A DNA stretch of 48,071 nt from DAITAZ01 sp036824045 (GCA_036824045.1 DAITAZ010000028.1:1-48071); one strand, 5' to 3'; positions 32,926-41,717 are shown, counted from the first letter of the stretch. The notes: generated by a model from the letters alone, not told the origin. Made by a program: numbers and translations.

Positions 32926-33713
32926 ACGTGGAACGCTCCATCGACGGCCAACCGACCTTTCTCTACACGGCAGGCCCCGCTGCCGGGATGCGGGGGGTGT
33001 TGCTGTTCATCCATGGGGCGGCCCATGACCATAGCGTCTGGACCTTGCCCTGCCGCCATTTTGCGCGGCTGGGTTATCGCGTGCTTGCCCCCGACCTGCC
33101 GGGACACGGCCGCTCAGGCGGAACGCCACTGGCTTCCATCCCGGCGCTTGCCGACTGGGCCGCCCAGTTGTTGCTTGAAACCGAAGAAGGGCCCGCCACT
33201 GCCATCGGGCACAGCATGGGCTCCCTCGTGGCGCTAGCCCTCGCCGCCCGCCACCCGCGGCTCGTAACCCGCCTCGCCTTGCTGGGAACAGCAGTGCCCA
33301 TGCCGGTGTCCGAGTCTCTGCTGGCTACCGCGCGGAACAATGAGGCGCAGGCCCACGCCATGATCAACACCTGGTCGTTCAGCCCCCGGGGACAACTGGG
33401 CCCCTCCGGCATTCCAGGAATGTGGCCCACCGGGCTGAACCGTCGCCTGATGGAGCGCGCCGCGCCGGGCGTTCTGCACACGGACCTGGCCGCCTGCAAT
33501 GCCTTTTCGGAGGCGACGCTCGCAGACGGCGTGGAAGCTCCGGCATTGATCATCGCCGGCGGGCGCGACCAGATGACACCGCCCAAGGCCGCCCGGGCCC
33601 TCGCCCTGCAGCTCGGCGGCGCACGGCTCGAGATCATTGGTGACGCGGGGCACGGCATGCTTTCCGAACGGCCGAATCAGGTACTGGATGCGTTGAGGAG
33701 CTTCATCTTGTAG
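32922..33713 (+). CDS. Alpha/beta hydrolase
   Basis: A 263-residue alpha/beta-hydrolase fold protein. The oxyanion-hole strand LLFIHGAAHDHSVW, the nucleophile elbow GHSMG with Ser98, an Asp in IIAGGRDQMTP and a His in GDAGHGM supply a full catalytic triad. It has no signal peptide, so it should act in the cytoplasm. It overlaps metY by four bases, suggesting a linked metabolic role, possibly cleaving a by-product ester, but the substrate is not evident. Confidence 0.88.
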   Translation: MNVERSIDGQPTFLYTAGPAAGMRGVLLFIHGAAHDHSVWTLPCRHFARLGYRVLAPDLPGHGRSGGTPLASIPALADWAAQLLLETEEGPATAIGHSMGSLVALALAARHPRLVTRLALLGTAVPMPVSESLLATARNNEAQAHAMINTWSFSPRGQLGPSGIPGMWPTGLNRRLMERAAPGVLHTDLAACNAFSEATLADGVEAPALIIAGGRDQMTPPKAARALALQLGGARLEIIGDAGHGMLSERPNQVLDALRSFIL

Positions 33714-33780
33714 ATGTGAACGCAGTGCGCCGGGACAGGGCCCGCCAGACCCTGGGCGCCCCACACGGAGGAGACAAACC

Positions 33781-34569
33781 ATGATGGAAGACCAGCTGAT
33801 CCGCACTGCGGACCAATCGGAAGCGCCCTTCCCCACCATTCGCACGGTTCCCATGCTCGCCGCCCTGGACTGGCTGCGCAAAGGGCTGGACGACGCCAAG
33901 GCAGCGCCCAAGGCAAGTTTGTTTTACGGCCTGTGTTTTGCCGCGATGGGATTCCTCATCAGCTTTGTCTTCCGCAATGCCTACCACCTCACCTCCGGGC
34001 TAACGGCCGGATTCCTGCTCGTTGGCCCGTACTTCGCCATCGGCTTGTATGAGCTGAGCCGCCGGCGTGAGCGGGGGGAGCCGCTGGACCTGGGGCCGAC
34101 CTTGACCGTGTGGCGCAAGCACATGGCCAATGTGGGCGTGTTCTCGCTGATTCTCACCGTGATCTTCCTGGTTTGGGCCCGCGCCTCCATGGTGGTATTC
34201 GCGCTCTTCTACACCCAGGAGATGCCGACCCTTGACTCCTTCCTGCGGCAGTTGATCGGGCTGGAAAACCTGGAGTTCATGTTTGCCTACTTTGCCGTGG
34301 GTCTGCTGTTTGCGTCCATCGTGTTCGCCATCAGCGTGGTGTCAATCCCGATGATGATGGACAGAGGGCAGGACAGCGTTACAGCCATGATTGCCAGCAC
34401 CATCGCCTTGTTCCGCAACGTCGGACCGCTCACGCTCTGGGCGGCAGTGATCGTGACGCTGACGGTGATCGGTATTGTCACTTTTTTCATTGGTCTGATT
34501 TTCCTGATGCCCATCGTCGGCCACGCAACCTGGCACGCCTATCGGGATCTGGTCGAGCAGCGCCCGTAG
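33781..34569 (+). CDS. DUF2189 integral membrane protein
   Basis: A 262-residue protein with about six hydrophobic helices (SLFYGLCFAAMGFLISFVF, LTAGFLLVGPYFAIGLYEL, VGVFSLILTVIFLVWA, a pair near 165-195, and VIVTLTVIGIVTFFIGLIFL). The phrase VGPYFAIGLYELSRRRERGE and the C-terminal PIVGHATWHAYRDLV match the DUF2189 (BPSS1780-like) family, function unknown. It has a strong GGAGGAGA ribosome-binding site and is followed by a terminator, so it may be a single-gene unit. Confidence 0.85.
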   Translation: MMEDQLIRTADQSEAPFPTIRTVPMLAALDWLRKGLDDAKAAPKASLFYGLCFAAMGFLISFVFRNAYHLTSGLTAGFLLVGPYFAIGLYELSRRRERGEPLDLGPTLTVWRKHMANVGVFSLILTVIFLVWARASMVVFALFYTQEMPTLDSFLRQLIGLENLEFMFAYFAVGLLFASIVFAISVVSIPMMMDRGQDSVTAMIASTIALFRNVGPLTLWAAVIVTLTVIGIVTFFIGLIFLMPIVGHATWHAYRDLVEQRP

Positions 34570-34586
34570 GCTCGTCCGGTTCCTGA

Positions 34587-34623
34587 AGCCCCGCCGCCCC
34601 ACTCGGGCGACGGGGCTTTTCTA
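34587..34623 (+). terminator. Intrinsic terminator after the DUF2189 gene
   Basis: AGCCCCGCCGCCC (34587-34599) pairs with GGGCGACGGGGCT (34605-34617) over 13 positions with one mismatch and a 5-base loop, followed by TTTTCTATT. The 200 bases from here to the next gene hold an AT-rich stretch around 34745-34800 that is probably its promoter. Confidence 0.88.
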
Positions 34624-34819
34624 TTGTCATTCATCATGTTACCGAGCGTTGGCCAGAACTCGAACGCTGGCCTGACAGCTTTGGGTTCGTGGAAAGACGC
34701 GCCCATTCAGCCCTGCTTCGAGACACCATTCCTGTCAAGTGAGTTGTTGCTCATATTGGCAAAAATGCTCATTATTCACTCCCGTGTAGTGATTTTTCTG
34801 ACAAGGACTGCCCACCACG

Positions 34820-36427
34820 ATGCTCTGGCGCTTCCTGCTCCCGTCCAGCCACAGTCACCGGCTCTCGCTGCTCCCCGCCGCCCCCGGGCAGGGCTGCCGC
34901 GCCGCCGACACGCTTCAGGAGTGGATTGATCGCCACATGCCGGCTGAGCCGGTGGAAGCCGCACTGTGCCTGGCGCACCAACTGCGCCTGCGGTTGGAGC
35001 AGGATCTTGATCCGGGCGCCCGAATGGCTGTGCTGGGCACGGCCTTTGACCGACTGGACGATCTGCTCCACCCCATCGAGACCAGCCTCACCAACATCTC
35101 CCTCCCGCTCGACAGCGCAACTCAGCGCAAGGTTCTGGCAGCCAGCCGCTTGCTCAAGCGGCTGGCCGTGGCGTATGGCCTGCTTGTGGACGCTGCCGAA
35201 CAGCGCTGGTTGACGCTGGGTTTCGCACCGTTCCTGCGCCTTGCCGCACTGCGGCAGCTACAGGCCTTGGCGCGCCGACAAGCGCTGGCCTACCGGATTT
35301 ACGCCCCGGGCCCCCGGGGAGCCTGGCTGCGCATACACGCGCTTTATCGCAGCAGCCGGGAGCGGAATTTTGCCACCATGTCCTTGGATGGGGACGGCAC
35401 CCGACTGGAGCAGATTTACGTTGACGCCTTACTGCTGGCGCTGGCGGAACCCGCCAGGCTGCAGCCCAGCCAGTTGGCCGAGGCGCAGGACTACATTCGA
35501 CGCTATGGAGATCACGCGCTGCTCAAGGATGCCAGCGCAGGTGCCAGTTGCCGCTCCCTTGCACCCGGGTGTTTTCTGATCCGGGCCGGGCTGGATGCAC
35601 CTGCCTATCCGCTCTCCGGCAAACGAAGCACGCGCCTGACCACGTCCGATCAGATTCTCGACTGCCGTCCGCTGCTGGACCTGATGGCGGGTCAGGTCAA
35701 AAGCCTGGAGGAAGGCAGCCGGGTCAGCGCGATCGGCTTGCCTCGTTCGGCCACCCAGCCGTTTTACCCGGAACTGCTGAAGCGGCTGGCGGAGCGTTGG
35801 TGGAGCCAGCCCAACCGGCGCCACCTGCGCATGCGCTTCCTTCCCCGGGCCCGCGTGATCGCCGGATTCCATCCGGTGTGGGAACAGTTGGGGCGGCGTC
35901 GCTCCGGCGTATCCGCCCCGTCACTCGTGGGCGAGGCGGAGTGGTCGATTTCCAACGAAAGTGCCGACGGATTCGGCCTGCGGATGATGGGCAGTGCCAG
36001 CCCGACCGTGCATGTGGGCGAGATACTCTGCGTCCAACCCCGCAATCAGGACAAGGTGCACTTGGGTATCGCTCGCCGCGCCCGAGCCATGAGCGCAACC
36101 ACGCTCGAAATCGGCGTTCAGGTACTCGCGCCCGCCCCCCAGTCCATCAAGGTGTATTCAGCCCATCGGGTTGCCGTAGGCAAGGCCGAAGACGGCGCAG
36201 CCACCCGCGGCATCCTGCTCGCGCACGTTCCCAGCCAGCAGGGTAAACCCGCCTTGCTGCTGCCTTTCGGGCAGTTGCGCGCGGGACAGCGAGTCGTGGT
36301 TACCGGAAGCGATCAAGCCGGGATGTGGCAGTTGGGCGAAGTGTTGGAGCACAACCACACCTGGGAACTCTTCGCGGCGACACCCGTTGATTGCCAGCCC
36401 GTCAGCCCTTGGGGCTTAGCCCGTTAA
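34820..36427 (+). CDS. Uncharacterised protein with PilZ-like C-terminal patch
   Basis: A 535-residue, Leu/Ala/Arg-rich soluble protein that I cannot assign to a named family. Residues 1-300 are mostly helical. Around residues 340-400 there are an Arg-rich stretch (RRHLRMRFLPRARV) and then EWSISNESADGFGLRMMG, which recalls the RxxxR ... D/NxSxxG pattern of c-di-GMP-binding PilZ domains, then GEILCVQP and a beta-rich tail. The match is partial (N-E-S instead of D-x-S), so c-di-GMP binding is only a possibility. No signal peptide or transmembrane helix. It stands alone between a terminator and the nrdJ promoter. Confidence 0.7.
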   Translation: MLWRFLLPSSHSHRLSLLPAAPGQGCRAADTLQEWIDRHMPAEPVEAALCLAHQLRLRLEQDLDPGARMAVLGTAFDRLDDLLHPIETSLTNISLPLDSATQRKVLAASRLLKRLAVAYGLLVDAAEQRWLTLGFAPFLRLAALRQLQALARRQALAYRIYAPGPRGAWLRIHALYRSSRERNFATMSLDGDGTRLEQIYVDALLLALAEPARLQPSQLAEAQDYIRRYGDHALLKDASAGASCRSLAPGCFLIRAGLDAPAYPLSGKRSTRLTTSDQILDCRPLLDLMAGQVKSLEEGSRVSAIGLPRSATQPFYPELLKRLAERWWSQPNRRHLRMRFLPRARVIAGFHPVWEQLGRRRSGVSAPSLVGEAEWSISNESADGFGLRMMGSASPTVHVGEILCVQPRNQDKVHLGIARRARAMSATTLEIGVQVLAPAPQSIKVYSAHRVAVGKAEDGAATRGILLAHVPSQQGKPALLLPFGQLRAGQRVVVTGSDQAGMWQLGEVLEHNHTWELFAATPVDCQPVSPWGLAR

Positions 36428-36530
36428 GACGCGCTCTACGGGGCGCACGCCGCCCCCCCGTCTCCCCTTTGCCTCTCATCCTGCTCCTGCACCGTAGGAC
36501 AAACACTGACACCTGTCAGAAAAAATCTTA

Positions 36531-36559
36531 TTGAAACGGCGCCCACCGAGCCCTAGAAT
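36531..36559 (+). promoter_or_regulatory. Sigma70 promoter of nrdJ
   Basis: TTGAAA (36531-36536), a 17-base spacer and TAGAAT (36554-36559) form a good sigma70 promoter. The start of transcription should be near 36566. The -10 hexamer lies inside the first NrdR-type box. Confidence 0.68.
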
Positions 36560-36596
36560 TAGTTCCGAAACCAGCGTCACGTACTAGATGTAGTAT
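36550..36596 (+). promoter_or_regulatory. Pair of NrdR-type boxes before nrdJ
   Basis: Two 16-base sites resemble the NrdR consensus (ACACWATATCTWGTGT-like, core CTAGATNTAG). Box 1 at 36550-36565 contains CCTAGAATTAGT; box 2 at 36581-36596 contains ACTAGATGTAGT within the dyad TACTA-GATG-TAGTA. They are exactly 31 bp apart, three helical turns, the spacing known for paired NrdR boxes. Box 1 covers the -10 element, so bound NrdR would repress nrdJ when dATP is high. Confidence 0.75.
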
Positions 36597-36843
36597 TTCG
36601 CAAGCCATCGGGTCATCACGACTCCGACAGTCTGTCAAGAGTCTGCTGACTCAACCGAGCAACAAACGGCTGAGATTCACGTACCCGTCTAAGCGGCGGG
36701 CTTGGTCTCATCAAATCGGATTGCTTGTTCGCCAGCACACTCGCACGGCGGTTTCGCGTGCCTGCCTGCAACACGGTTTTTCCCTGCCCGCGCTCATCCA
36801 GCGCGAGCAGTTCCCAGAACACTCGACCATCTGAGCCGAACAT
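36566..36843 (+). other. Long nrdJ leader region without a gene
   Basis: About 278 bases lie between the predicted transcription start and the nrdJ ATG. No open frame with a good ribosome-binding site was found. Short hairpins are possible, for example CGCGCT/AGCGCG near 36790-36806. I saw no cobalamin-riboswitch B12-box. The leader may hold a second promoter or regulatory RNA structure. Confidence 0.4.
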
Positions 36844-39711
36844 ATGGAATCTATCGATCTTTTTGAGAGCCAAGCACTGACCGCTGCCAATCTCCCGGAC
36901 CAGGAAATTTCCTCCGAAGTGCTGGTTGAAAAATACGCCAAGGGCTCGGAGCGAAGCATCCGGGAGGTGCGCGCACGGGTCGCCCGTGCCTTGGCGTCGA
37001 TTGAGGCGGAAGAACAGCGAACCTACTGGGAAGGGCGCTTCCTCGAGGCTCTGGAAAGGGGTTTCGTCCCCGCCGGGCGGATCAACTCCGCGGCCGGCAC
37101 TACACTGGCCGCCACGCTGATCAACTGCTTCGTGCAACCGGTGGGCGATTCGATCACTGAAACGGTGGACGGCCTGCCCGGCATCTACACCGCACTCTCT
37201 GAAGCGGCGGAAACCATGCGCCGGGGCGGTGGTGTCGGTTACGACTTCTCTTCGATCCGTCCCGTGGGTGCCTTGGTGCGGGGCACCCATTCCCGTGCCA
37301 GCGGCCCGGTATCCTACATGCGGGTGTTCGATCGCTCCTGCGAGACGGTGGAATCCGCCGGCAGCCGCCGGGGTGCCCAAATGGGGGTGCTACGCTGTGA
37401 TCATCCGGACATTGAAGACTTCATCCACGCCAAGGACGAGGGCGATCTTTCCAACTTCAACATCTCCGTCGGCGTCACTGACGAGTTCATGGCCGCCGTT
37501 GAAAACGACCGGGAAGTCGAACTGACCCACCGGGCGGAACCTTCCGCCGACCTCAAGGATACGGGCGCTTATCAGCGTGACGACGGGCTGTGGGTGTACC
37601 GCAAGGTGCGCGCCCGGGACCTGTGGGATCAGGTCATGCGCTCGACCTATGATCACGCGGAACCCGGCATCCTGTTCCTGGATCGCATCAATCGGGACAA
37701 CAACCTGTACTACTGCGAAACCATCGCCGCCACCAACCCGTGCGCCGAACAACCCCTGCCGCCCTACGGTTGCTGCGATCTGGGCTCCATCAACCTGACC
37801 CGGTTTGTGCGCCACCCCTTCAGCCCACAGGCTGAATTTGACTTCGAAGGCTTTGCCGAGGTCACTGGCATCGCCATCCGCATGCTGGACAACGTGCTGG
37901 ACGTGACCAACTGGCCCCTCACCCAGCAGGCAGCGGAGGCTGCTGCCAAACGCCGAGTGGGACTGGGCTTCACCGGCCTGGGTGACGCGCTGATCATGCT
38001 GCGCCTGCGCTACGACGCACCGGAGGCGCGGGCCATGGCCACCCGGATCTCCGAATTCATGCGCGATCAGGCCTATCTGGCTTCGGTGGACCTGGCCAAG
38101 GAACGAGGCCAGTTCAAGCTTTTCAACGCCGATTTGTACCTCTCCGGCGGCAATTTCGCCTCCCGGCTGCCCGCCGAGATCAAGGACCAGATCCGCAAGC
38201 ACGGAATCCGCAACTCCCACCTCCTGTCCATTGCCCCCACCGGCACCATCAGCCTGGCGTTCGCGGACAACGCGTCCAACGGGATTGAGCCCCCCTTCTC
38301 CTGGACCTACAGCCGCAAGAAGCGGATGGCCGACGGCACTTTCAAGGAATACGCGGTCGAAGACTACGCCTGGCGACTGTATCGCCACATGGGCGGCAAC
38401 ATTGAAAAGCTGCCGGAGTACTTCGTCACCGCGCTGGAGATTTCCGCGCAGGCCCACAAGGACATGGTGGCGGCCGTCGCCCCTTATGTTGACACCGCCA
38501 TTTCGAAAACGGTGAACGTACCCGAGGACTACCCCTACGCGGAGTTCGAGGATCTCTACCTCACCGCCTGGAAAGCCGGCCTCAAGGGTTTGGCCACCTA
38601 CCGGCCCAACTCGGTGCTGGGGTCGGTGCTGTCGGTAACGCCGAGCTCCGAGCAACAGCAGAAAACCCCGCAAGATGTCCAGTTGAACGACCCCAACCGC
38701 CGGCTGGCCATCAAACAGCTTCCGGCCCCCGTGCTCTCCAGCCTGCGCTGGCCCGGGCGGCCTGAAATGCCGGACGGCAATCCCGCGTGGACCTACATGG
38801 TGCAAACGCCCCACGGTGGCTTTGCCTTGTTCGTCGGCCACATGGAGAACGAAGGAAGGGCCTTCCCCTTCGAAGTCTGGGTCAACGGGGCGGATCAGCC
38901 GCGGGGCCTGGGCGCCGTCGCCAAGACCTTGTCAATGGACATGCGTGTCAATGATCGTGCATGGCTCAAGCTCAAACTCGACACACTTGGCCGGACGGTG
39001 GGTGAGCGTTCGTTCGAGATGAGCTTCCCGCCCCACGGCGAAAAACGCCTGGTGCCCGGGATCGTAGCGGCCTTTGCCCAAGTCGTCCGGTATCGCATGG
39101 AGCGGATCGGTGCGCTCGACGACGAAGGCCCCACCCCGGTTCTGGACACCCTGTTCAGCCTGCAGGAGCCCCGCACCGGCACGGATGGGACGCTTTCCTG
39201 GACGGTGGATCTGCAAAACCCGGCCACCGGTGAAGAGTTTGTGCTTGGACTGAAGGAGATCACCCTGCCTGACGGCGTGACCCGCCCCTATTCCATGTGG
39301 CTCTCGGGGAACTATCCTCGTGCCCTGGATGGTCTTTCCCGTATTCTTTCGCTCGACATGCGGGTCATGGATCCAGCCTGGATCGGCATGAAACTGCGCA
39401 AGCTGCTCAACTACCCCGAGCCCTTGGGCGATTTCATGGCCTTTGTGCCGGGTACCCGGCGGCAGCAGAACTACCCGTCCACCGTGGCCTATCTGGCTCA
39501 GCTCATCATCCATCGCTACGCCATGCTGGGCGTACTGGACGAAAACGGCTATCCCACCCGCGAAATGGGCATTCTTCAAGCCCCCCGGGAAGCGAATGCC
39601 CCCAAGCTGATGCAGGGCGCGTTGTGCAGCGAGTGCGGGAACTTCTCGGTGATCCGCAAGGATGGATGCGACTTCTGCACGGCCTGCGGCGCCGTCGGCA
39701 GTTGCGGCTGA
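36844..39711 (+). CDS. nrdJ: Adenosylcobalamin-dependent (class II) ribonucleotide reductase
   Basis: A 955-residue class II reductase making deoxynucleotides with adenosylcobalamin, needing neither oxygen nor a separate radical subunit. The N-terminal part has INCFVQPVGDSI; the active site NPCAEQPL (Asn298, Cys300, Glu302) is followed by GSINLTRFV; LSIAPTGTISLAF is also typical. The C-terminal 300 residues carry two related TSCPD-like repeats (FEVWVNGADQPRGLGAVAK and YSMWLSGNYPRALDGLSR, each followed by SMDMR/SLDMR-like text), then a cysteine pair set C-x2-C...C-x2-C ending in the redox-tail GSCG. A weak ribosome-binding site precedes the ATG. Suits an anaerobically respiring cell. Confidence 0.95.
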   Translation: MESIDLFESQALTAANLPDQEISSEVLVEKYAKGSERSIREVRARVARALASIEAEEQRTYWEGRFLEALERGFVPAGRINSAAGTTLAATLINCFVQPVGDSITETVDGLPGIYTALSEAAETMRRGGGVGYDFSSIRPVGALVRGTHSRASGPVSYMRVFDRSCETVESAGSRRGAQMGVLRCDHPDIEDFIHAKDEGDLSNFNISVGVTDEFMAAVENDREVELTHRAEPSADLKDTGAYQRDDGLWVYRKVRARDLWDQVMRSTYDHAEPGILFLDRINRDNNLYYCETIAATNPCAEQPLPPYGCCDLGSINLTRFVRHPFSPQAEFDFEGFAEVTGIAIRMLDNVLDVTNWPLTQQAAEAAAKRRVGLGFTGLGDALIMLRLRYDAPEARAMATRISEFMRDQAYLASVDLAKERGQFKLFNADLYLSGGNFASRLPAEIKDQIRKHGIRNSHLLSIAPTGTISLAFADNASNGIEPPFSWTYSRKKRMADGTFKEYAVEDYAWRLYRHMGGNIEKLPEYFVTALEISAQAHKDMVAAVAPYVDTAISKTVNVPEDYPYAEFEDLYLTAWKAGLKGLATYRPNSVLGSVLSVTPSSEQQQKTPQDVQLNDPNRRLAIKQLPAPVLSSLRWPGRPEMPDGNPAWTYMVQTPHGGFALFVGHMENEGRAFPFEVWVNGADQPRGLGAVAKTLSMDMRVNDRAWLKLKLDTLGRTVGERSFEMSFPPHGEKRLVPGIVAAFAQVVRYRMERIGALDDEGPTPVLDTLFSLQEPRTGTDGTLSWTVDLQNPATGEEFVLGLKEITLPDGVTRPYSMWLSGNYPRALDGLSRILSLDMRVMDPAWIGMKLRKLLNYPEPLGDFMAFVPGTRRQQNYPSTVAYLAQLIIHRYAMLGVLDENGYPTREMGILQAPREANAPKLMQGALCSECGNFSVIRKDGCDFCTACGAVGSCG

Positions 39712-39723
39712 TTGCCGGCCAAG

Positions 39724-39755
39724 AAAAAAGCCCGGGAAAACCCGGGCTTTTTTTT
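39724..39755. terminator. Bidirectional terminator between nrdJ and sspB
   Basis: AAAAAAGCCCGGG, a loop of AAAA, then CCCGGGCTTTTTTTT. The stem has seven GC-rich pairs flanked by A- and T-runs, so it can end transcription of both the plus-strand nrdJ and the minus-strand sspB. Confidence 0.93.
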
Positions 39756-39802
39756 GCCTTCGGCAAGCCCCTTGATTTGCGTCCGGGGGCACCTACCTCA
39801 AA

Positions 39803-40243
39803 TCACTTGACGCGGGTCAGGTGAGGCTTGCTACCCGCACCTGTCGGCTTTTTCTCGCTGCTTCCGGCAACCGGAACGTCCACTTCCACGACCGGTTCTG
39901 CTTCAGCCACCGCAGCATTGGCGTCAACCGTCTGCATGACATCAAACGCCATGCCGTGGCCGTTTTCACGGGCATAAATTGCTGCCACGTTGTCGACCGG
40001 CAGACACAGCTTCTGCGCCACACCGCCAAATCGCGCTGAACAGGTAATGGAATCGTTCCCCATCACCAGTTGTTGAACAGCCTCAGGGCCAATATTCAGC
40101 ACGATCTGGCCATCTCTCACGTAGGAACGGGGTACCTGGGTAGTCCCGTCCACGACCACAGCCACATAGGGGGTAAACGCCTGATCGACACACCACTCGT
40201 AGATGGCGCGCAGCAGATACGGTTTGGTGGAAGGAATGCTCAT
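39803..40243 (-). CDS. sspB: ClpXP protease specificity-enhancing factor SspB
   Basis: A 146-residue adaptor that binds ssrA-tagged proteins and delivers them to ClpXP. The folded domain (about 1-110) has KPYLLRAIYEWCVDQAFTPYV and NIGPEAVQQL, and a flexible acidic linker leads to PHLTRVK at the C terminus, the ClpX-docking tail. The sspA-sspB pair downstream of petC is a typical betaproteobacterial order. Confidence 0.94.
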   Translation of the reverse strand: MSIPSTKPYLLRAIYEWCVDQAFTPYVAVVVDGTTQVPRSYVRDGQIVLNIGPEAVQQLVMGNDSITCSARFGGVAQKLCLPVDNVAAIYARENGHGMAFDVMQTVDANAAVAEAEPVVEVDVPVAGSSEKKPTGAGSKPHLTRVK

Positions 40244-40262
40244 TGCCGGGACTCGCCGCCGC

Positions 40263-40859
40263 TCAGCGCCGCATGACTTTTTCGGACGGGGTCAGTGCAT
40301 CAATGAACCCCTGCCGGCTGAAAATACGCTCAGCATACTTCATGATCGGGGCCGCCGGCTTGGGCAAATCGATGCCATAGTGCTCAAGACGCCACAACAA
40401 GGGGCCAATGGCCACGTCCAGCATGGAGAAATCTTCGCCCAGCATGAACTTCTGCTTGGCAAACATCGGAGCCAGTTCCACCAGACGGTCCCGGATCGCC
40501 ACGCGAGCCTTGTCAGCGGCTTTCGGCGTTTTCTCCAGTACATCCACGTGGGCAAACAGCTCCTGCTCCAGGGTGTGAAGCAGCTGCCGGGCGCGCGCAC
40601 GGAGAATGGGATCAGGCGGCATCAGCTGCGGATGGGGAAAGCGTTCATCAATGTACTCATTGATGATGTTGGCTTCGTACAGCACCAAATCCCGATCCAC
40701 AAGGACAGGAACCCGGTTATAAGGATTGATGACGGCGATGTCTTCGGGCTTGTTGAACAAGTCCACGTCAATCACCTGAAAATCCATACCCTTCTCGTAG
40801 AGCACGATCCTGCAGCGATGGCTGTATGGATCAGTGGTCCCGGAGTAGAGGTTCATCAT
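40263..40859 (-). CDS. sspA: Stringent starvation protein A (GST-fold)
   Basis: A 198-residue RNA-polymerase-associated protein with a glutathione-transferase fold. The start MMNLYSGTTDPYSHRCRIVLYEKGMDF is the SspA hallmark (only its SHRCR and YEKGM cores are cited as evidence), followed by NPYNRVPVLVDRDLVLYEANIINEYI. It acts in stress adaptation. The ATG at 40859 is chosen over the open frame to 40958 because the latter has no family-like text and runs through a hairpin. sspB follows after 19 bases. Confidence 0.93.
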   Translation of the reverse strand: MMNLYSGTTDPYSHRCRIVLYEKGMDFQVIDVDLFNKPEDIAVINPYNRVPVLVDRDLVLYEANIINEYIDERFPHPQLMPPDPILRARARQLLHTLEQELFAHVDVLEKTPKAADKARVAIRDRLVELAPMFAKQKFMLGEDFSMLDVAIGPLLWRLEHYGIDLPKPAAPIMKYAERIFSRQGFIDALTPSEKVMRR

Positions 40860-40884
40860 AGTCGCGTTACCCCAAGAATACTCG

Positions 40885-40919
40885 GCATCCCGCACCACGC
40901 GCCGCGGGGCGCGGGATGC
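40885..40919. repeat. Inverted repeat between petC and sspA
   Basis: GCATCCCGC (40885-40893) and GCGGGATGC (40911-40919) are perfect 9-bp arms around a 17-base GC-rich loop that can itself fold (CGCG elements). No T-run follows, so it is more likely an RNA-processing or attenuating hairpin than a full terminator. Confidence 0.6.
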
Positions 40920-40970
40920 GGGAAGGTCTTGATGGCCCGGGAATTGAATAGCACCCATATGGCCTAAGAC

Positions 40971-41717
40971 TTAGTGGATGTCCTTCCAGTAGTTACGCTT
41001 GAGCGCGTAAGTCAGCCCGAACATCACCGCCAGGAAGGCCAGAACGGCCCAACCCAGTTGCTTGCGCCACTCGGCCGCAGGCTCGCCCATGTAGACGAGG
41101 AAGCCAACCAGATCAGCAACCGCATTGTCATACTCCTGGGCGCTGAGCTTGCCGGGCTTGTCGAGCTTGAGCGAAACATGCTCGACCTTGCCACCGTGGC
41201 CGTCATCCTGGGACTCGGAATGAGCCACCTGATCACCTTGCAGTTCCCACAGCACATGAGGCATGCCCACGTTGGGGAATACCGTGTTGTTCCAGCCGGT
41301 GGGGCGCTGGTCATCACGATAGAAGGAGCGCAGATAGGTGTAGAGCCAGTCAGCGCCGCTACCGAACTCCGAAGCGCGAGCCCGGGCAATCACCGTCAGA
41401 TCCGGCGGTGCAGCACCAAACCACTGGGTCGCTTCGGCCCGCTGCATGGCGATCCGCATCGGCTCGCCAATCTTGTCCGCGGTAAACATCAGGTTATCGC
41501 GGATTTGAGCCTCGCTCAGCCCGATCCCCTCCAGGCGGTTGTAACGCATGTAGGAGGCGGAATGGCAGTTCAGGCAGTAGTTGACGAACAACTTGGCCCC
41601 ATTTTGGAGAGCGGCCGGATCCTTGGAGCGATCCGGTGCCTTGTCCAGCTTCAGCTCGGGCCCGCTGGCGAGCACCGCCATGGGCAGAAGCAGCAGAGCA
41701 AAGAGCAGCTTTTTCAT
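40971..41717 (-). CDS. petC: Ubiquinol-cytochrome c reductase, cytochrome c1
   Basis: A 248-residue heme-bearing subunit of the bc1 complex. It has a signal peptide (about 1-18), the heme site CLNCH (Cys48, Cys51, His52), MRYNRLEGIGLSE, and a C-terminal membrane anchor (LGWAVLAFLAVMFGLTYAL) ending in basic residues. Its ATG overlaps the petB stop. It passes electrons from the Rieske centre to soluble cytochromes, including those feeding NirS. Confidence 0.96.
   Translation of the reverse strand: MKKLLFALLLLPMAVLASGPELKLDKAPDRSKDPAALQNGAKLFVNYCLNCHSASYMRYNRLEGIGLSEAQIRDNLMFTADKIGEPMRIAMQRAEATQWFGAAPPDLTVIARARASEFGSGADWLYTYLRSFYRDDQRPTGWNNTVFPNVGMPHVLWELQGDQVAHSESQDDGHGGKVEHVSLKLDKPGKLSAQEYDNAVADLVGFLVYMGEPAAEWRKQLGWAVLAFLAVMFGLTYALKRNYWKDIH

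Noticed and set aside
34756..34770. TTGGCA...GC resembling a sigma54 promoter before the gene at 34820
   Set aside because: The GG and GC elements are 7 rather than 10 bases apart.
36600..36843. Cobalamin riboswitch in the nrdJ leader
   Set aside because: No B12-box-like sequence or the expected paired arms could be found, and NrdR boxes explain control better.
36616..37380. A 254-codon minus-strand frame over the nrdJ leader and 5' end
   Set aside because: It overlaps the certain nrdJ coding region and has no family likeness or ribosome-binding site.
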